Below are positions 21,092-30,102 of a DNA stretch of 35,521 bases, piece by piece. Below the pieces are notes generated by a model. It saw only the letters and a program-made list of their open reading frames with translations, was not told where the DNA came from and searched no databases. The DNA comes from Chloroflexota bacterium (GTDB taxonomy: Bacteria; Chloroflexota; Limnocylindria; Limnocylindrales; CSP1-4): positions 1-35,521 of the forward strand of contig VGPE01000002.1 in assembly GCA_016875645.1 (NCBI GenBank), in the 5' to 3' direction. A program made the translations under genes and the position numbers. How positions within the stretch are numbered: position 1 is the stretch's first letter; the number at the start of each line of letters is the position of its first letter.

Positions 21092-23629
21092 CTACGTGAT
21101 TGCCGCGACGATCAATCGAGCATACGCCTGGGTCCCTTCACGGTTCAGATGGATCCCGTCCCGGGCCATGGCGTTGACTACCTCGTCACTCTCGCTGTGC
21201 CAATCAACCATCGCCGCGTTCGGATAGCGCGCCACGTTCTGGCTCAGCGTGCGATTGGTGTAGCTCTCCCAGGGCCGCGGCACTTTAACGTTCACGAAGA
21301 CCACCAAGCGAACACCCTTGAGCGTCGCCATCGCCTGGTCGAACTGGCGCTTGCTGATCGGACCGTTCGTCCCCAGGTGGACGACCACGATGTCCGGCAG
21401 GGTGCCGGCCGCCAGTCGCGCGCGGAGGATGCGGATGCCGTCGTTGAACTGGCGGCTGACTGCGGCGTTGACCTCGATGCTGGCGAACTGCCTGCGGATC
21501 TCCTTCACGGCCCCCAGCATCACGGAGTCCCCGATCGCAAGCACCCGTTCCTGGACCCGAGCCACCGACGTCGGCGCTGAGGTCGCCTGCGCGGACGGCT
21601 TGGGCGTCGAACCGGACGTGGCGACCGCCGCGGGCAGCAGGCCCGGTGGGGCCGCCGACCCGTCGGCAACCGGGGTCGTGGCGGCGGGTTCGTCCGGATC
21701 GATCGACGGCGCCGCGCCGGACGGTGCGGCCCGGGGTGTCGGGCCGAGCACCTGCGTGGCCGGCGCCGCCGTCGGAACGAACCCTGCGGTCGGTCCGCTG
21801 GCCGCACCCGTCGTGGGCTGGGCGGTCGCGGGCTCGTGCGTGGCAGCCGGCGTAAACGGGTCGGTCCCCGATGCTGCCGGATCGCCCGCTGAGGCCGTCG
21901 TCCCACCGTCGGCCGGGTCTGCTGCCGGGTCGTCGGTCGCCCCCCCATCGCTCGATCCGTCGCCCAGCCCGGGGTCATCGGCGCCGACGTCCAGGTTCGG
22001 GTCCACGTTGGGATCGCCCGGGTCGAAGCTGCCCAGTTCGGGATCGTCAATGGCATCCGGGTCCGCCGCGGTGGTGTCGTCCCCACTGGCCTCTGATGCA
22101 GATGCTGGCTCGGTCCCGACCAGATAGGAGGGCATCTGTGCGGGCGGTGCCGCCAGGACCTGGGCGCCGATCGCAGCGACCAGGATCGCGACGAGCAGGC
22201 CGGCAGGGACGACGGACCAGCGTGGGCTGCGCCCGACGCGGCCGTCCCGGGACCTCCAGCTGGACCTGGTGCGACCGAGTGCACCCTCTCGGATGGGACG
22301 CTCGACGAAACGGTAGGAGACGTCGGCGAGGACAAGCGTGACACCAAGCCGGATCGCCAGCGCCGTCGCGCCGTCGAAGGGGACGTCGATCCCGGGCCGC
22401 GTCACCACGAAGACCGGCCAGTGCCACAGGTAGATCGAGTACGAGCGGACTCCCAGCCAGCGGATCGGGCCCCACTCGAGCACGCGGCCCACCATGCCGC
22501 CCGGCCGGACGACGAGGGCGATGATCAGCGCGCTCAGCAATGCGACGAATTGGAGACCGCCCAGGTAGAGGAATTCGTCGTACGCGGTCAGCGAAAGGAA
22601 CAGCACGCACAGCAGCGCGAGCGACGCGACGGCGGCCGCATCCGCAGCGAAACCCCGCAGCCGGCGACGGGTGGCCCCTGCGTGTGCGGCCATGGCGGCG
22701 CGGTCGGGCACCCAGACAAACGCCAGGGCAGCCCCGACCAGGAGCCCGAGCGTCCGCGTGTCGGTCCCGAAGTAGATCCGAGAGGGATCCACGTCGGGGT
22801 CGAAGAGAGCCGCCATCCAGATGCCCGACAGCCAGGCCAGCAGCAGCGTCACGAGCAGCGCACCCTGCCGCCGGAACAGGACGAGCAACGTGATCAGGGC
22901 CGGCGGCCACAGCAGGTAGAACTGCTCCTCGACAGCGAGCGACCACAGGTGTCCGAGGGGGGATGGGCGGCCAACCGACTCGAAGTACGACTGTTCGTGG
23001 AACACGAGGTACCAATTGGTGACGTAGGCCAGTGCGGCTGCGGCGTCCGAGCGGAGGCGGGCAACCTCGTCCGGCAGCGCCACCAGTGTGAACACCATCA
23101 CACCGGCGAGCAGGAAGAACACGGCCGGGAGCAGGCGTCGAGCGCGGCGCAGCCAGAACCTGCGCAGACCGATGGTCCCCCGTCGGGCCCACTCGGCAAG
23201 CAGCAGCGCGGTGATGAGGTAGCCGCTGATCACGAAGAAGACGTCGACGCCGAGGAACCCACCGGGCATGACGTCGAGGTCCGAGTGGTAGAGCAGCACC
23301 GCCACGACCGCGATCGCACGAAGTCCGTCGAGTCCGGTCAGATGGCCGAGGCGCCCCGGCCACCAGGATCGTGCCGGCGCGGGAGCGGCCAGGGCCACTG
23401 GCTGGGGGATCGCGGTCGCTGCCACCTCGTGCTGGGTCACGGGGACGCTGATCACCGGCACCTCGTCCGCGGGCGGTGCCGCGGTCAGCCAGCCGCTGCC
23501 CCGCGGTGGCTCCAGCTCCAGCAGCTCCTGGACGCGTTGCCGGCGCGACCGGAGCCGGGCCGCGGCCTCCAGCCAGCTTGGATCCCGGGGGCGATCATTC
23601 CGGCCTTTCGCCCGTGCTCGGCGCGCCAC
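21092..23629 (-). CDS. OatA-like membrane acyltransferase with C-terminal SGNH domain
   Basis: An 845-residue protein with an acyltransferase-3 membrane domain and an extracellular SGNH hydrolase-like domain, the architecture of peptidoglycan or polysaccharide O-acetyltransferases (OatA, OafA). The membrane part (~95-495, about ten or eleven spans) has GLDGLRAIAVVAVLLYHSD, GVDVFFVISGYLI, HLWSLAVEEQFYLLWP and SYSIYLWHWPVFV. A Pro/Thr/Ala/Asp-rich linker of ~190 residues (~500-690) follows. The SGNH domain shows GDSVMLG (D701, S702), GTNG (N755) and DGIHLN (D824, H827), a complete Ser-His-Asp set. The ~90-residue N-terminal cytoplasmic region is basic and unusual. The start is GTG 23629 without a good Shine-Dalgarno, so a later start is possible. 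It sits where pgsA is found in Bacillus. Confidence 0.92.
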   Translation of the reverse strand: MARRARAKGRNDRPRDPSWLEAAARLRSRRQRVQELLELEPPRGSGWLTAAPPADEVPVISVPVTQHEVAATAIPQPVALAAPAPARSWWPGRLGHLTGLDGLRAIAVVAVLLYHSDLDVMPGGFLGVDVFFVISGYLITALLLAEWARRGTIGLRRFWLRRARRLLPAVFFLLAGVMVFTLVALPDEVARLRSDAAAALAYVTNWYLVFHEQSYFESVGRPSPLGHLWSLAVEEQFYLLWPPALITLLVLFRRQGALLVTLLLAWLSGIWMAALFDPDVDPSRIYFGTDTRTLGLLVGAALAFVWVPDRAAMAAHAGATRRRLRGFAADAAAVASLALLCVLFLSLTAYDEFLYLGGLQFVALLSALIIALVVRPGGMVGRVLEWGPIRWLGVRSYSIYLWHWPVFVVTRPGIDVPFDGATALAIRLGVTLVLADVSYRFVERPIREGALGRTRSSWRSRDGRVGRSPRWSVVPAGLLVAILVAAIGAQVLAAPPAQMPSYLVGTEPASASEASGDDTTAADPDAIDDPELGSFDPGDPNVDPNLDVGADDPGLGDGSSDGGATDDPAADPADGGTTASAGDPAASGTDPFTPAATHEPATAQPTTGAASGPTAGFVPTAAPATQVLGPTPRAAPSGAAPSIDPDEPAATTPVADGSAAPPGLLPAAVATSGSTPKPSAQATSAPTSVARVQERVLAIGDSVMLGAVKEIRRQFASIEVNAAVSRQFNDGIRILRARLAAGTLPDIVVVHLGTNGPISKRQFDQAMATLKGVRLVVFVNVKVPRPWESYTNRTLSQNVARYPNAAMVDWHSESDEVVNAMARDGIHLNREGTQAYARLIVAAIT

Positions 23630-23863
23630 GTCAGGCCAGCCTCACGATGAGGCCGTCACAGACGGCGCGGCAGGTCGGGCTGGCGGTCATTGGTGTGGAC
23701 AACTCACAGCAGTTGCGGTCATGACGGCGGTGGCGGTTGCCGTGCCGACGGTCGAACCGATTGATCGTGCGCCCTGGCAGGACTCCAGCACGCTGGCACC
23801 ATGGTCCCATCTTGCGCGGCGTTCGGCATCCCCATGCGGGCAATTTTCCGCAGATTCACCGCG

Positions 23864-25261
23864 TCACCGGCGTTGCGTCTGAACAGGTGCACTGCCCGGC
23901 TGGAAACGCCACGTCTCCGGCACCCCGGGGCGCCCGAGCCGGCCGAGCGGGGTCCCGTTGAGGGTGAAGTACGTCACCCCCGAGGACCCCGTCCGCACCT
24001 CCACCGATTCCTGTCCGGTGAACGTCAGCGTCCGGCCGCTGTTGAATGTGGTGCCGGCCGCACCGATCGTCGGATCGAGCTCGCCATCCACCCAGACCTT
24101 GATCCAAGCGGGCCCACCGTTGATCTCGACGACCAGGTTGACGCCTCGATACTGGACGGTGACGGAGCGCGTGATCGTCGTTGAGCGCGCCTGCGAACTC
24201 GACGCGGTGACGGTGATCGACCAGCGGCCGGTCGTGAGATCGAGCCCGGCCTGATAGACGCCCTCCTCATCCACGTCGACCACCTCGGGTGCGGGCGGCG
24301 AGGGCGCCGGGCCGGTCCGAGAGCCCTCGCCCGGGGCCGGGCCAAGGTAGGTCGCACTCACGGTCACGCTGGTGGCGTTCGTCGCCGTCCCCTCGACCGG
24401 GATCGCCCCGTTCTCGAATGACGCGTCGTCCGCCGGCTGGTCCACCGTGAGCGACGGTGCCTGGGCCACGGTGAACGGCACGGTGATGAAGATGCGGGCT
24501 GGCTGCTCGGCCGACTTGCCGGTCTCGGGGTCGGTGGCGGTCACGTCGAACTGGTTGCGGCCGCGGCGCAACTCCACCTCCGCCGCCCAGGTGCCGTCCG
24601 CAGCGGTCGTGGTCCGTCGTGGTTCCTCGCCCGGTGCCGCGACCACGATCGAAACTCCGGGCTGAGAGGTCCCCCGGAGCACGTAGGTCGGGGTCCCCTC
24701 CTCCACGTCGGACACCGCGGTCGCGGGATCGGTCACGCTCAACGTCGGCGGCCGCGAGAAGCGCATCAGCTGGATGGCGAGGTAGGCGACGAACGCGAGG
24801 ACGCCGATCGCGAGCAGGGCGGCCACGAAGATGCCCGGCGAGAACGTCAGGCGCTGGCGCGGGGCCGGGATGGGCCGGGGTACGACGATCACCGGCTCGG
24901 CAATGGGGGTTTCACCCCGCTCTGCGCGCCACTGCTCCAGGATCTCGTCGGGATCGAGCCCCAGGTACTGCGCGTAATTGCGCAGGAATCCCTTCGTGTA
25001 GACCGACCCCGGCAGGTCGCGCCAGTCGCCCCGCTCGAGGGCGCTCAGGTAACGGGCACGGATCTTCGTGTCGCGCTCAGCGCGCGCGAGGTCGACTCCC
25101 TTGTCCTCGCGCGCGGCGAGCAGCCGCTCGGGCAGGCCCGTCGGCGGCCCGGCGTCGGTCGGCGATCTGCCCGCGTCGGGCGATCCGCCGTTCGCTGGCG
25201 GCCGGGCACTGCCCGGTCGAGCCTCAGCCGGTCGACGTCGGGCCCGATCGCTCGTTGTCAT
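23864..25261 (-). CDS. rodZ: RodZ-like cytoskeletal HTH membrane protein
   Basis: A 465-residue bitopic protein with the RodZ layout: an N-terminal cytoplasmic HTH (~44-112) with LPERLLAAREDKGVDLARAE and GSVYTKGFLRNYAQYLGLD, which contacts MreB in characterised RodZ; one membrane span (~141-168); then a large exterior region. The outer part has two Ig-like modules (~172-345) and ends with a DUF4115-type domain, IKVWVDGELD...VTYFTLNGTPLGRLGRPG (read in part). RodZ helps direct elongation-type cell wall growth. The Ig modules make it longer than the common ~300 residues. Its ATG overlaps the ftsK stop in ATGA. No mreB is in the window. Confidence 0.88.
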   Translation of the reverse strand: MTTSDRARRRPAEARPGSARPPANGGSPDAGRSPTDAGPPTGLPERLLAAREDKGVDLARAERDTKIRARYLSALERGDWRDLPGSVYTKGFLRNYAQYLGLDPDEILEQWRAERGETPIAEPVIVVPRPIPAPRQRLTFSPGIFVAALLAIGVLAFVAYLAIQLMRFSRPPTLSVTDPATAVSDVEEGTPTYVLRGTSQPGVSIVVAAPGEEPRRTTTAADGTWAAEVELRRGRNQFDVTATDPETGKSAEQPARIFITVPFTVAQAPSLTVDQPADDASFENGAIPVEGTATNATSVTVSATYLGPAPGEGSRTGPAPSPPAPEVVDVDEEGVYQAGLDLTTGRWSITVTASSSQARSTTITRSVTVQYRGVNLVVEINGGPAWIKVWVDGELDPTIGAAGTTFNSGRTLTFTGQESVEVRTGSSGVTYFTLNGTPLGRLGRPGVPETWRFQPGSAPVQTQRR

Positions 25262-27717
25262 CCGTCGTCGACGTCACCGTCCGGGTTGCGTCGCGAGGCG
25301 CTGACGGCGGGGGTCGGATCGCGGCGAAGGACCTGCCGCGCGTTCGATCCGTCGAAGGCACCCACGTAGCCCCTGGACTCAAGTTGGTCGATGATCCGGG
25401 CGGCGCGCGCGTAGCCCACCTTCAGGCGGCGCTGGAGGAGTGACGCCGAGGCCCGATCGTACTCCTGCACCACGCGGACAGCGTCCATCAGCAGCCGGTC
25501 CGCTTCTTCGTCGGGCTGCTCCTCGACCGAGCCGACGGAGTCCTCGTCGTTCTCGACGATCGCCATGTCGTAGCGCGGGCCACCCGCGTTCTCGGCCTCC
25601 TTCTTCCAGTGGTCTGCGAGCGCATGGATCTCGCGGTCCGCCACGAAGACTCCCTGGAGGCGGATCGGGCGCGGCAGGTCGGCCGGCTGGTAGAGCATGT
25701 CGCCCCGGCCGATGAGGTCTTCTGCGCCGGGTGTGTCAAGGATGGTCCGCGAGTCGATCTGCGAGGCCATCGCGAATGCGATCCGGCTCGGGAAGTTGGC
25801 CTTGATGAGCCCGGTCACCACGTTGACCGACGGGCGCTGGGTCGCAAGAACCATGTGGATCCCGGTCGCCCGCGCCTTCTGGGCCAACCGGACGATCGGG
25901 TCTTCGACGTTCTTGCCCTCGCGCATCATCAGGTCGGCCAGCTCGTCGATCATGATGACGATGTAGGGCATCCGGTCGGCGGGATCCACGCGGGTCTCGT
26001 TGAACGACCCGATGTTGCGCGCCGTCGCGCCGGCCAGTCGCCGGTAGCGGTACTCCATCTCCGCAACGGCCCACTTGAGCGCGGCTTTGGCCTGGCCGGG
26101 CTCCGTGATGACGGGCACCTTCAGGTGCGGCACGCCGTTGTAGGCGGCCAGCTCCACGCGCTTGAGGTCCATCAGGATCAGGTGGACCTCGTCCGGCATG
26201 GCGCTCAGGAGCAGGCTCGCGATGAGTGCGTTCACCATCACGCTCTTGCCGGAGCCGGTGGCGCCGGCGATCAGCAGGTGCGGCATCTTCGCCAGGTCGA
26301 CCGAGCGCGCGTGGCCCGCGACGTCGCGTCCCAGCGCGAACGTCAACTTGGAGGGCGAGGCACGGAAGTCGGCCTCCTCGGCGATCCGGCGGATCGACAC
26401 GATGTTGAAGTCCGAGTTGGGGATCTCGAGACCGACCACGCTCTTGCCCGGGATGGGCGCCTCGATCCGCAGCGTCCGGGCGGCGAGCGCCATCGCGAGA
26501 TCGTCCGCGAGGCCCTCGATCCGCGAGACCTTCACCTCCGGCGCCGGCTCCACTTCGTATTGGGTGACCACCGGGCCCGCGTTCCAGTGCTCGACGCGGA
26601 CCGGGATGTTGAAGCTGGCCAGCTTGGCGGTGATGATCGCCGCGTTCCGCTCGTGATCCATGGTCGCGCCGCCCTTCTTGGCGGCGATGTCATCGAGCAG
26701 CGTGAGCGGCGGGGTGACCCATTGGTACTCGGGCCGCGGGGCCGGCTCGTCGGAGATCTCCTCGTCGGGCCCGTCGTACCGTCCGGCAACCGCCGGCACA
26801 GCCCCGGTCCCATTGCCATTTCGACCCGCCGGGCCATCCCCGCCAGCCAGCCACGCAGCGCCCGCGGCGAATGGGCCACGATCTCCGGTCGGGGCCTCCG
26901 CCGCGACGGGCACCGCCGCGGCAAACGTCGACGACATCGGGGCGCCGCTCGGAATGGCGGCCGGGATCCCCGGCCGGATATCCCGGGCGTCTTCTCCGTC
27001 TGGCTCGGCACGTCCCCGCCGCCGGCGGTCGCTCGTCACGTCCGCCGCCTCGTCCGCAGCACCGCGTCCGGGGCCCACGGCCCGCGCTGCGGCCCGCCCG
27101 GTGCGGTTGGTCTCGCCCGGCTCGGACGTGGCGCGGTCAGGCGAGACCAGGGCGGCCGAGACCGTGCGCGCAGCCCCACGCAACGGCGCCAGGAGCTGTG
27201 GCAGGCCGGCGTCGAGCATGATCAGCAGCCCGACGATGGCGGCTCCGATCAGCAGCACGAAGGCGCCCGGTGCCGTGATGAGGCCACCCAGCAGCGTGGC
27301 GAGGAAATCGCCGATGCGGCCGCCTCGACCGGGGTCGAACAATTCGATCAGGCCCAGCAGCGCGAGGTACATGAGCGTCCCGCCCGCCACGCGAGTTGTC
27401 CATGCGCCCGAGCCCCGACGGGCCCGTTCGATGTAGATGCCGGCCCCGAGCAGGACGAACGGCAGCAGCCAGCGTCCAGCGCCGAACCAGGGCGCAATGG
27501 AGTCTCGCCACAGGTCCGTCAAGCGGCCCTGCCCCGGGAGCAGCAGGGCAATCAGGGTCACCGCGCCCAGGATCATCAGGATGATCCCGACGACCGACCG
27601 GACGACCTCCGGGCTGACGTGCCAGTTCACGCCCGGACGTGACCGGCGCCGGCGACCCGGCGCTGCGGTCCTGGCTGCCGGGGTGGTGTGGCGACGTGGC
27701 GGGCCAGCGCTGGACAT
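25258..27717 (-). CDS. ftsK: DNA translocase FtsK/SpoIIIE
   Basis: An 819-residue FtsK-family translocase that moves chromosome ends through the closing septum. The start is placed at ATG 27717, one base after the RNase J stop, rather than at the longer frame overlapping it. Four membrane spans (~37-60, 82-100, 113-128, 147-169) are followed by a ~160-residue Ala/Gly/Arg-rich linker. The RecA-like motor has a beta region (PPLTLLDDIAAKKGG), Walker A GATGSGKS (485-492), Walker B VIMIDELADLMM, and LATQRPSVNVVTGLIKAN. The C-terminal winged-helix gamma domain (LLQRRLKVGYARAARIIDQL) reads polar KOPS/SRS-type sequences. It is coupled to rnj upstream and rodZ downstream, as in the Bacillus rnjB-spoIIIE-rodZ order. 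Confidence 0.97.
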   Translation of the reverse strand: MSSAGPPRRHTTPAARTAAPGRRRRSRPGVNWHVSPEVVRSVVGIILMILGAVTLIALLLPGQGRLTDLWRDSIAPWFGAGRWLLPFVLLGAGIYIERARRGSGAWTTRVAGGTLMYLALLGLIELFDPGRGGRIGDFLATLLGGLITAPGAFVLLIGAAIVGLLIMLDAGLPQLLAPLRGAARTVSAALVSPDRATSEPGETNRTGRAAARAVGPGRGAADEAADVTSDRRRRGRAEPDGEDARDIRPGIPAAIPSGAPMSSTFAAAVPVAAEAPTGDRGPFAAGAAWLAGGDGPAGRNGNGTGAVPAVAGRYDGPDEEISDEPAPRPEYQWVTPPLTLLDDIAAKKGGATMDHERNAAIITAKLASFNIPVRVEHWNAGPVVTQYEVEPAPEVKVSRIEGLADDLAMALAARTLRIEAPIPGKSVVGLEIPNSDFNIVSIRRIAEEADFRASPSKLTFALGRDVAGHARSVDLAKMPHLLIAGATGSGKSVMVNALIASLLLSAMPDEVHLILMDLKRVELAAYNGVPHLKVPVITEPGQAKAALKWAVAEMEYRYRRLAGATARNIGSFNETRVDPADRMPYIVIMIDELADLMMREGKNVEDPIVRLAQKARATGIHMVLATQRPSVNVVTGLIKANFPSRIAFAMASQIDSRTILDTPGAEDLIGRGDMLYQPADLPRPIRLQGVFVADREIHALADHWKKEAENAGGPRYDMAIVENDEDSVGSVEEQPDEEADRLLMDAVRVVQEYDRASASLLQRRLKVGYARAARIIDQLESRGYVGAFDGSNARQVLRRDPTPAVSASRRNPDGDVDDG

Positions 27718-27718
27718 G

Positions 27719-29386
27719 TCAGACCTCAACCACGACCGGAAAGACCATCGGCCGGCGCTTGGTCTGCTCATAGAGGTACCGTGACACTGCGTCCTTGACC
27801 TGGCTCTTGAGCAGCCCGACCTCGCTGATGTGCTCGCCCGGATTCTCGATCGAGACGATCACCTTCTCGATCGTGGTCTGAATGAGCGGGTCCTGCTCGT
27901 TGCCGGGCACGAAGCCGCGCGTGATGATCTCGGGCCGGCCGATCACGTTGCCGGTCTGCTTGTCGACCGTGATCACCACCATGAACATGCCGTCGTTCGC
28001 GAGCGCCCGCCGATCCCGCAGCACGATCTCCCCCACTTCGCCGACCGAGAGTCCGTCCACATAGACGTATCCGGCCGGGACCGGTGCGCCGCGCCGCGCC
28101 GACCCGTCGGGCAGGATCTCGATCGGCATCCCATTTTCAATGATGAAGACGTTGGACGGATCCACCCCGGTCTCGATCGCAAGCCGACCGTGCTGGACCT
28201 GCATCCGGAACTCGCCGTGGATCGGGATGAAGTGGCGCGGCTTGGTCAGGCCCAGCATGAGCTTGAGTTCTTCCTGGCTGGCGTGGCCCGAGACATGAGC
28301 GCGCTTGATCGTGTGGTAGTACACGTTGGCGCCGGCCTTGAACAGGTTGTCGATCGTGCGCGCGACGTACTCCTCGTTGCCGGGGATCGGGCTGGCGCTG
28401 ACGATGACGGTGTCGCCGGGCTGGATGTCGACCCAGCGGTGGTCGCGGTTGGCCATGCGCGAGAGGCCGGACATCGGCTCGCCCTGGGCACCCGTGGTCG
28501 CGATGACCAGACGGCTGTCGGGGATCGAGCTGATCTGCTCCTTCGGCACGATGCCGCTCGGCTCGTACTTGAGGTAGCCGAGGTCCGTGGCGATCCGGAA
28601 GTTCTGCTCCATGGAGCGTCCGATCACCGCGACCTTGCGGTCGAACTGCGACGATGCGTCGAGCACCTGCTGGAGGCGAGCGATATTGCTCGCGAAGGTG
28701 GCGACGATCACCCGACCCTCGAGTGGCTCCATGATCTCCCGGAACGCCTCGCCGACGGTCCGTTCCGAGGGCGTGTAGCCCGGGTTCTCGGCTCGCGTGG
28801 AGTCCGAAAGCAGGCAGACCACACCCTCTTCGCCGAGTCTGGCGAGGATGTGGAAGTCCGAGAGCTTGCCGTCGACCGGGGTGTGGTCGAACTTGAAGTC
28901 GCCGGTGTGGACCGCGGTGCCGACAGGCGTCCGGAGCGCGATACCCATCGCGTCAGGGATGGAGTGACCGACGCGGAACGGGATGACGGTGAACGGGCCG
29001 ATGGCCGTTTCGTCGCCCGGCTCGAGCGCGATGAGCGGGTTGTGATGGAGCTTGTGCTCCCGGATCTTGTTGCCGAGCAGGCCTCGCGCGAGGGTGGACG
29101 CATAGACGGGCACGCCCGGGAATTCGGGCAGGATGTAGGGCAGGCCGCCGACGTGGTCCTCGTGGGCGTGGGTGATGAGGAACGCCTTCACGTTGGCTCG
29201 GCGCTCCTTGAGATACGTCACGTCGGGGATCACGAGGTCGATGCCGAACATCTCCTCGTCGGGGAACATCAGCCCGCAGTCGATGACGACGATGTCGTCG
29301 CCGTACTCGAACACGTACATGTTCTTGCCGATCTCGCCAACGCCACCGAGGGGGATGATGCGGAGCGGCATTCGTGGGTCGGGCAT
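27719..29386 (-). CDS. rnj: Ribonuclease J
   Basis: A 555-residue metallo-beta-lactamase/beta-CASP RNase with 5'-3' exo- and endonuclease activity, central to mRNA decay and rRNA maturation in bacteria lacking RNase E-centred decay. Zinc ligands are in ITHAHEDHVGG (H73, H75, D77, H78), with H141 (VGHSIPD) and D163 (HTGDFKFD). The beta-CASP part has SDSTRAENPGYTPSE and the later HVSGHASQEEL and PIHGEFRM motifs that complete the active site. The C-terminal domain ends in KRRPMVFPVVVEV. The ATG at 29386 lies 14 bp after the glycosylase stop and has no clear Shine-Dalgarno; the in-frame ATG five codons later (MPLRIIPLGG) is an alternative. It shares the cluster with PNPase. Confidence 0.97.
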   Translation of the reverse strand: MPDPRMPLRIIPLGGVGEIGKNMYVFEYGDDIVVIDCGLMFPDEEMFGIDLVIPDVTYLKERRANVKAFLITHAHEDHVGGLPYILPEFPGVPVYASTLARGLLGNKIREHKLHHNPLIALEPGDETAIGPFTVIPFRVGHSIPDAMGIALRTPVGTAVHTGDFKFDHTPVDGKLSDFHILARLGEEGVVCLLSDSTRAENPGYTPSERTVGEAFREIMEPLEGRVIVATFASNIARLQQVLDASSQFDRKVAVIGRSMEQNFRIATDLGYLKYEPSGIVPKEQISSIPDSRLVIATTGAQGEPMSGLSRMANRDHRWVDIQPGDTVIVSASPIPGNEEYVARTIDNLFKAGANVYYHTIKRAHVSGHASQEELKLMLGLTKPRHFIPIHGEFRMQVQHGRLAIETGVDPSNVFIIENGMPIEILPDGSARRGAPVPAGYVYVDGLSVGEVGEIVLRDRRALANDGMFMVVITVDKQTGNVIGRPEIITRGFVPGNEQDPLIQTTIEKVIVSIENPGEHISEVGLLKSQVKDAVSRYLYEQTKRRPMVFPVVVEV

Positions 29387-29400
29387 GCGCTCGTCCAGGT

Positions 29401-30102
29401 TCAGAACAGGGTCGGCTGGGGGATGGCGGGCCCGTCAGGGTCCGGCGCAACCGGAGTTGCCGGCAGGGGCGGCTCGGGCGCCGGCGAGGCGGCGGCCTGG
29501 AGCAGCTGCCGCCGGGCCCGCGCCGCCAGCAGCGCCGCCGGCACCGAGGCCATGTCCACGAAGCTCGTGCGCTCGATGTCCGGCGTCCGCAGGGCAGCGG
29601 CCGGGTGGTACATCGCAACGGCGAGGGCGTGGGGCGCGCCGGTCGCGGGGTCGACAGGTCGTGTCGTTCCGTGCGCCGCGCCGATCCGCGCGCCGGGCAT
29701 GAAGGTGCCCATCGAATAGCGGCCCAGGGTCACGACCAGCGCCGGGTCCAGCGCCGCCAGCTGGCGCTGGAGGAAGGGTGCGCAGGTAGCGATCTCGTCC
29801 GGCAGCGGATCGCGATTGTCGGGCGGTCGGCACTTCACGACATTGGTGATGAACACGTCCTCGCGGCGCCAGCCGATCGACGCCAGGAGGCGGACCAGGA
29901 GCGCGCCGGCCCGGCCGACGAACGGCCGGCCCTCGCGGTCCTCGTTGAAGCCCGGTCCCTCACCGACGAACATGACCTCGGTATCGGGGTTGCCCTCTCC
30001 GGGAACCGCGCGCGTCCGGCCCGCGCTGAGGCGACAGCGGGTGCAGGCGCGGACTTCGTTCGCGATCTGCTCGAGCGCGACGCTGCGCTCGGCCTCCGTC
30101 AC
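29401..30102 (-). CDS. Uracil-DNA glycosylase, family 4 type (Fe-S)
   Basis: A 233-residue UDG that removes uracil from DNA for base excision repair. Four cysteines in family-4 positions should hold a 4Fe-4S cluster: C20 and C23 (ACTRCRLS), C91 (VKCRPPDNRDP) and C107 (TCAPF). Motif 1 is GEGPGFNEDREGRPFVG (47-63) and the base-binding motif is MYHPAAALR. The ~45-residue Pro/Ala tail ending IPQPTLF resembles clamp-binding (PIP-like) tails, a tentative reading. The start is GTG 30102, which overlaps the asd stop in GTGA and has GGAG 5 nt upstream; a start 24 codons earlier would overlap asd further. In Bacillus the asd-rnjB interval holds dapG and dapA, so this repair gene is a local substitution. 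Confidence 0.93.
   Translation of the reverse strand: MTEAERSVALEQIANEVRACTRCRLSAGRTRAVPGEGNPDTEVMFVGEGPGFNEDREGRPFVGRAGALLVRLLASIGWRREDVFITNVVKCRPPDNRDPLPDEIATCAPFLQRQLAALDPALVVTLGRYSMGTFMPGARIGAAHGTTRPVDPATGAPHALAVAMYHPAAALRTPDIERTSFVDMASVPAALLAARARRQLLQAAASPAPEPPLPATPVAPDPDGPAIPQPTLF

Noticed and set aside
23630..23863. Small gene or tRNA in the 234-bp gap between rodZ and the acyltransferase
   Set aside because: A 70-codon minus-strand frame exists but has no ribosome site or domain-like composition, and I see no cloverleaf with T-loop sequence; left as unexplained spacer.
27830..29719. 629-codon plus-strand frame opposite RNase J
   Set aside because: It is a shadow of rnj; the translation is low-complexity His/Asp/Arg-rich and lacks any domain.
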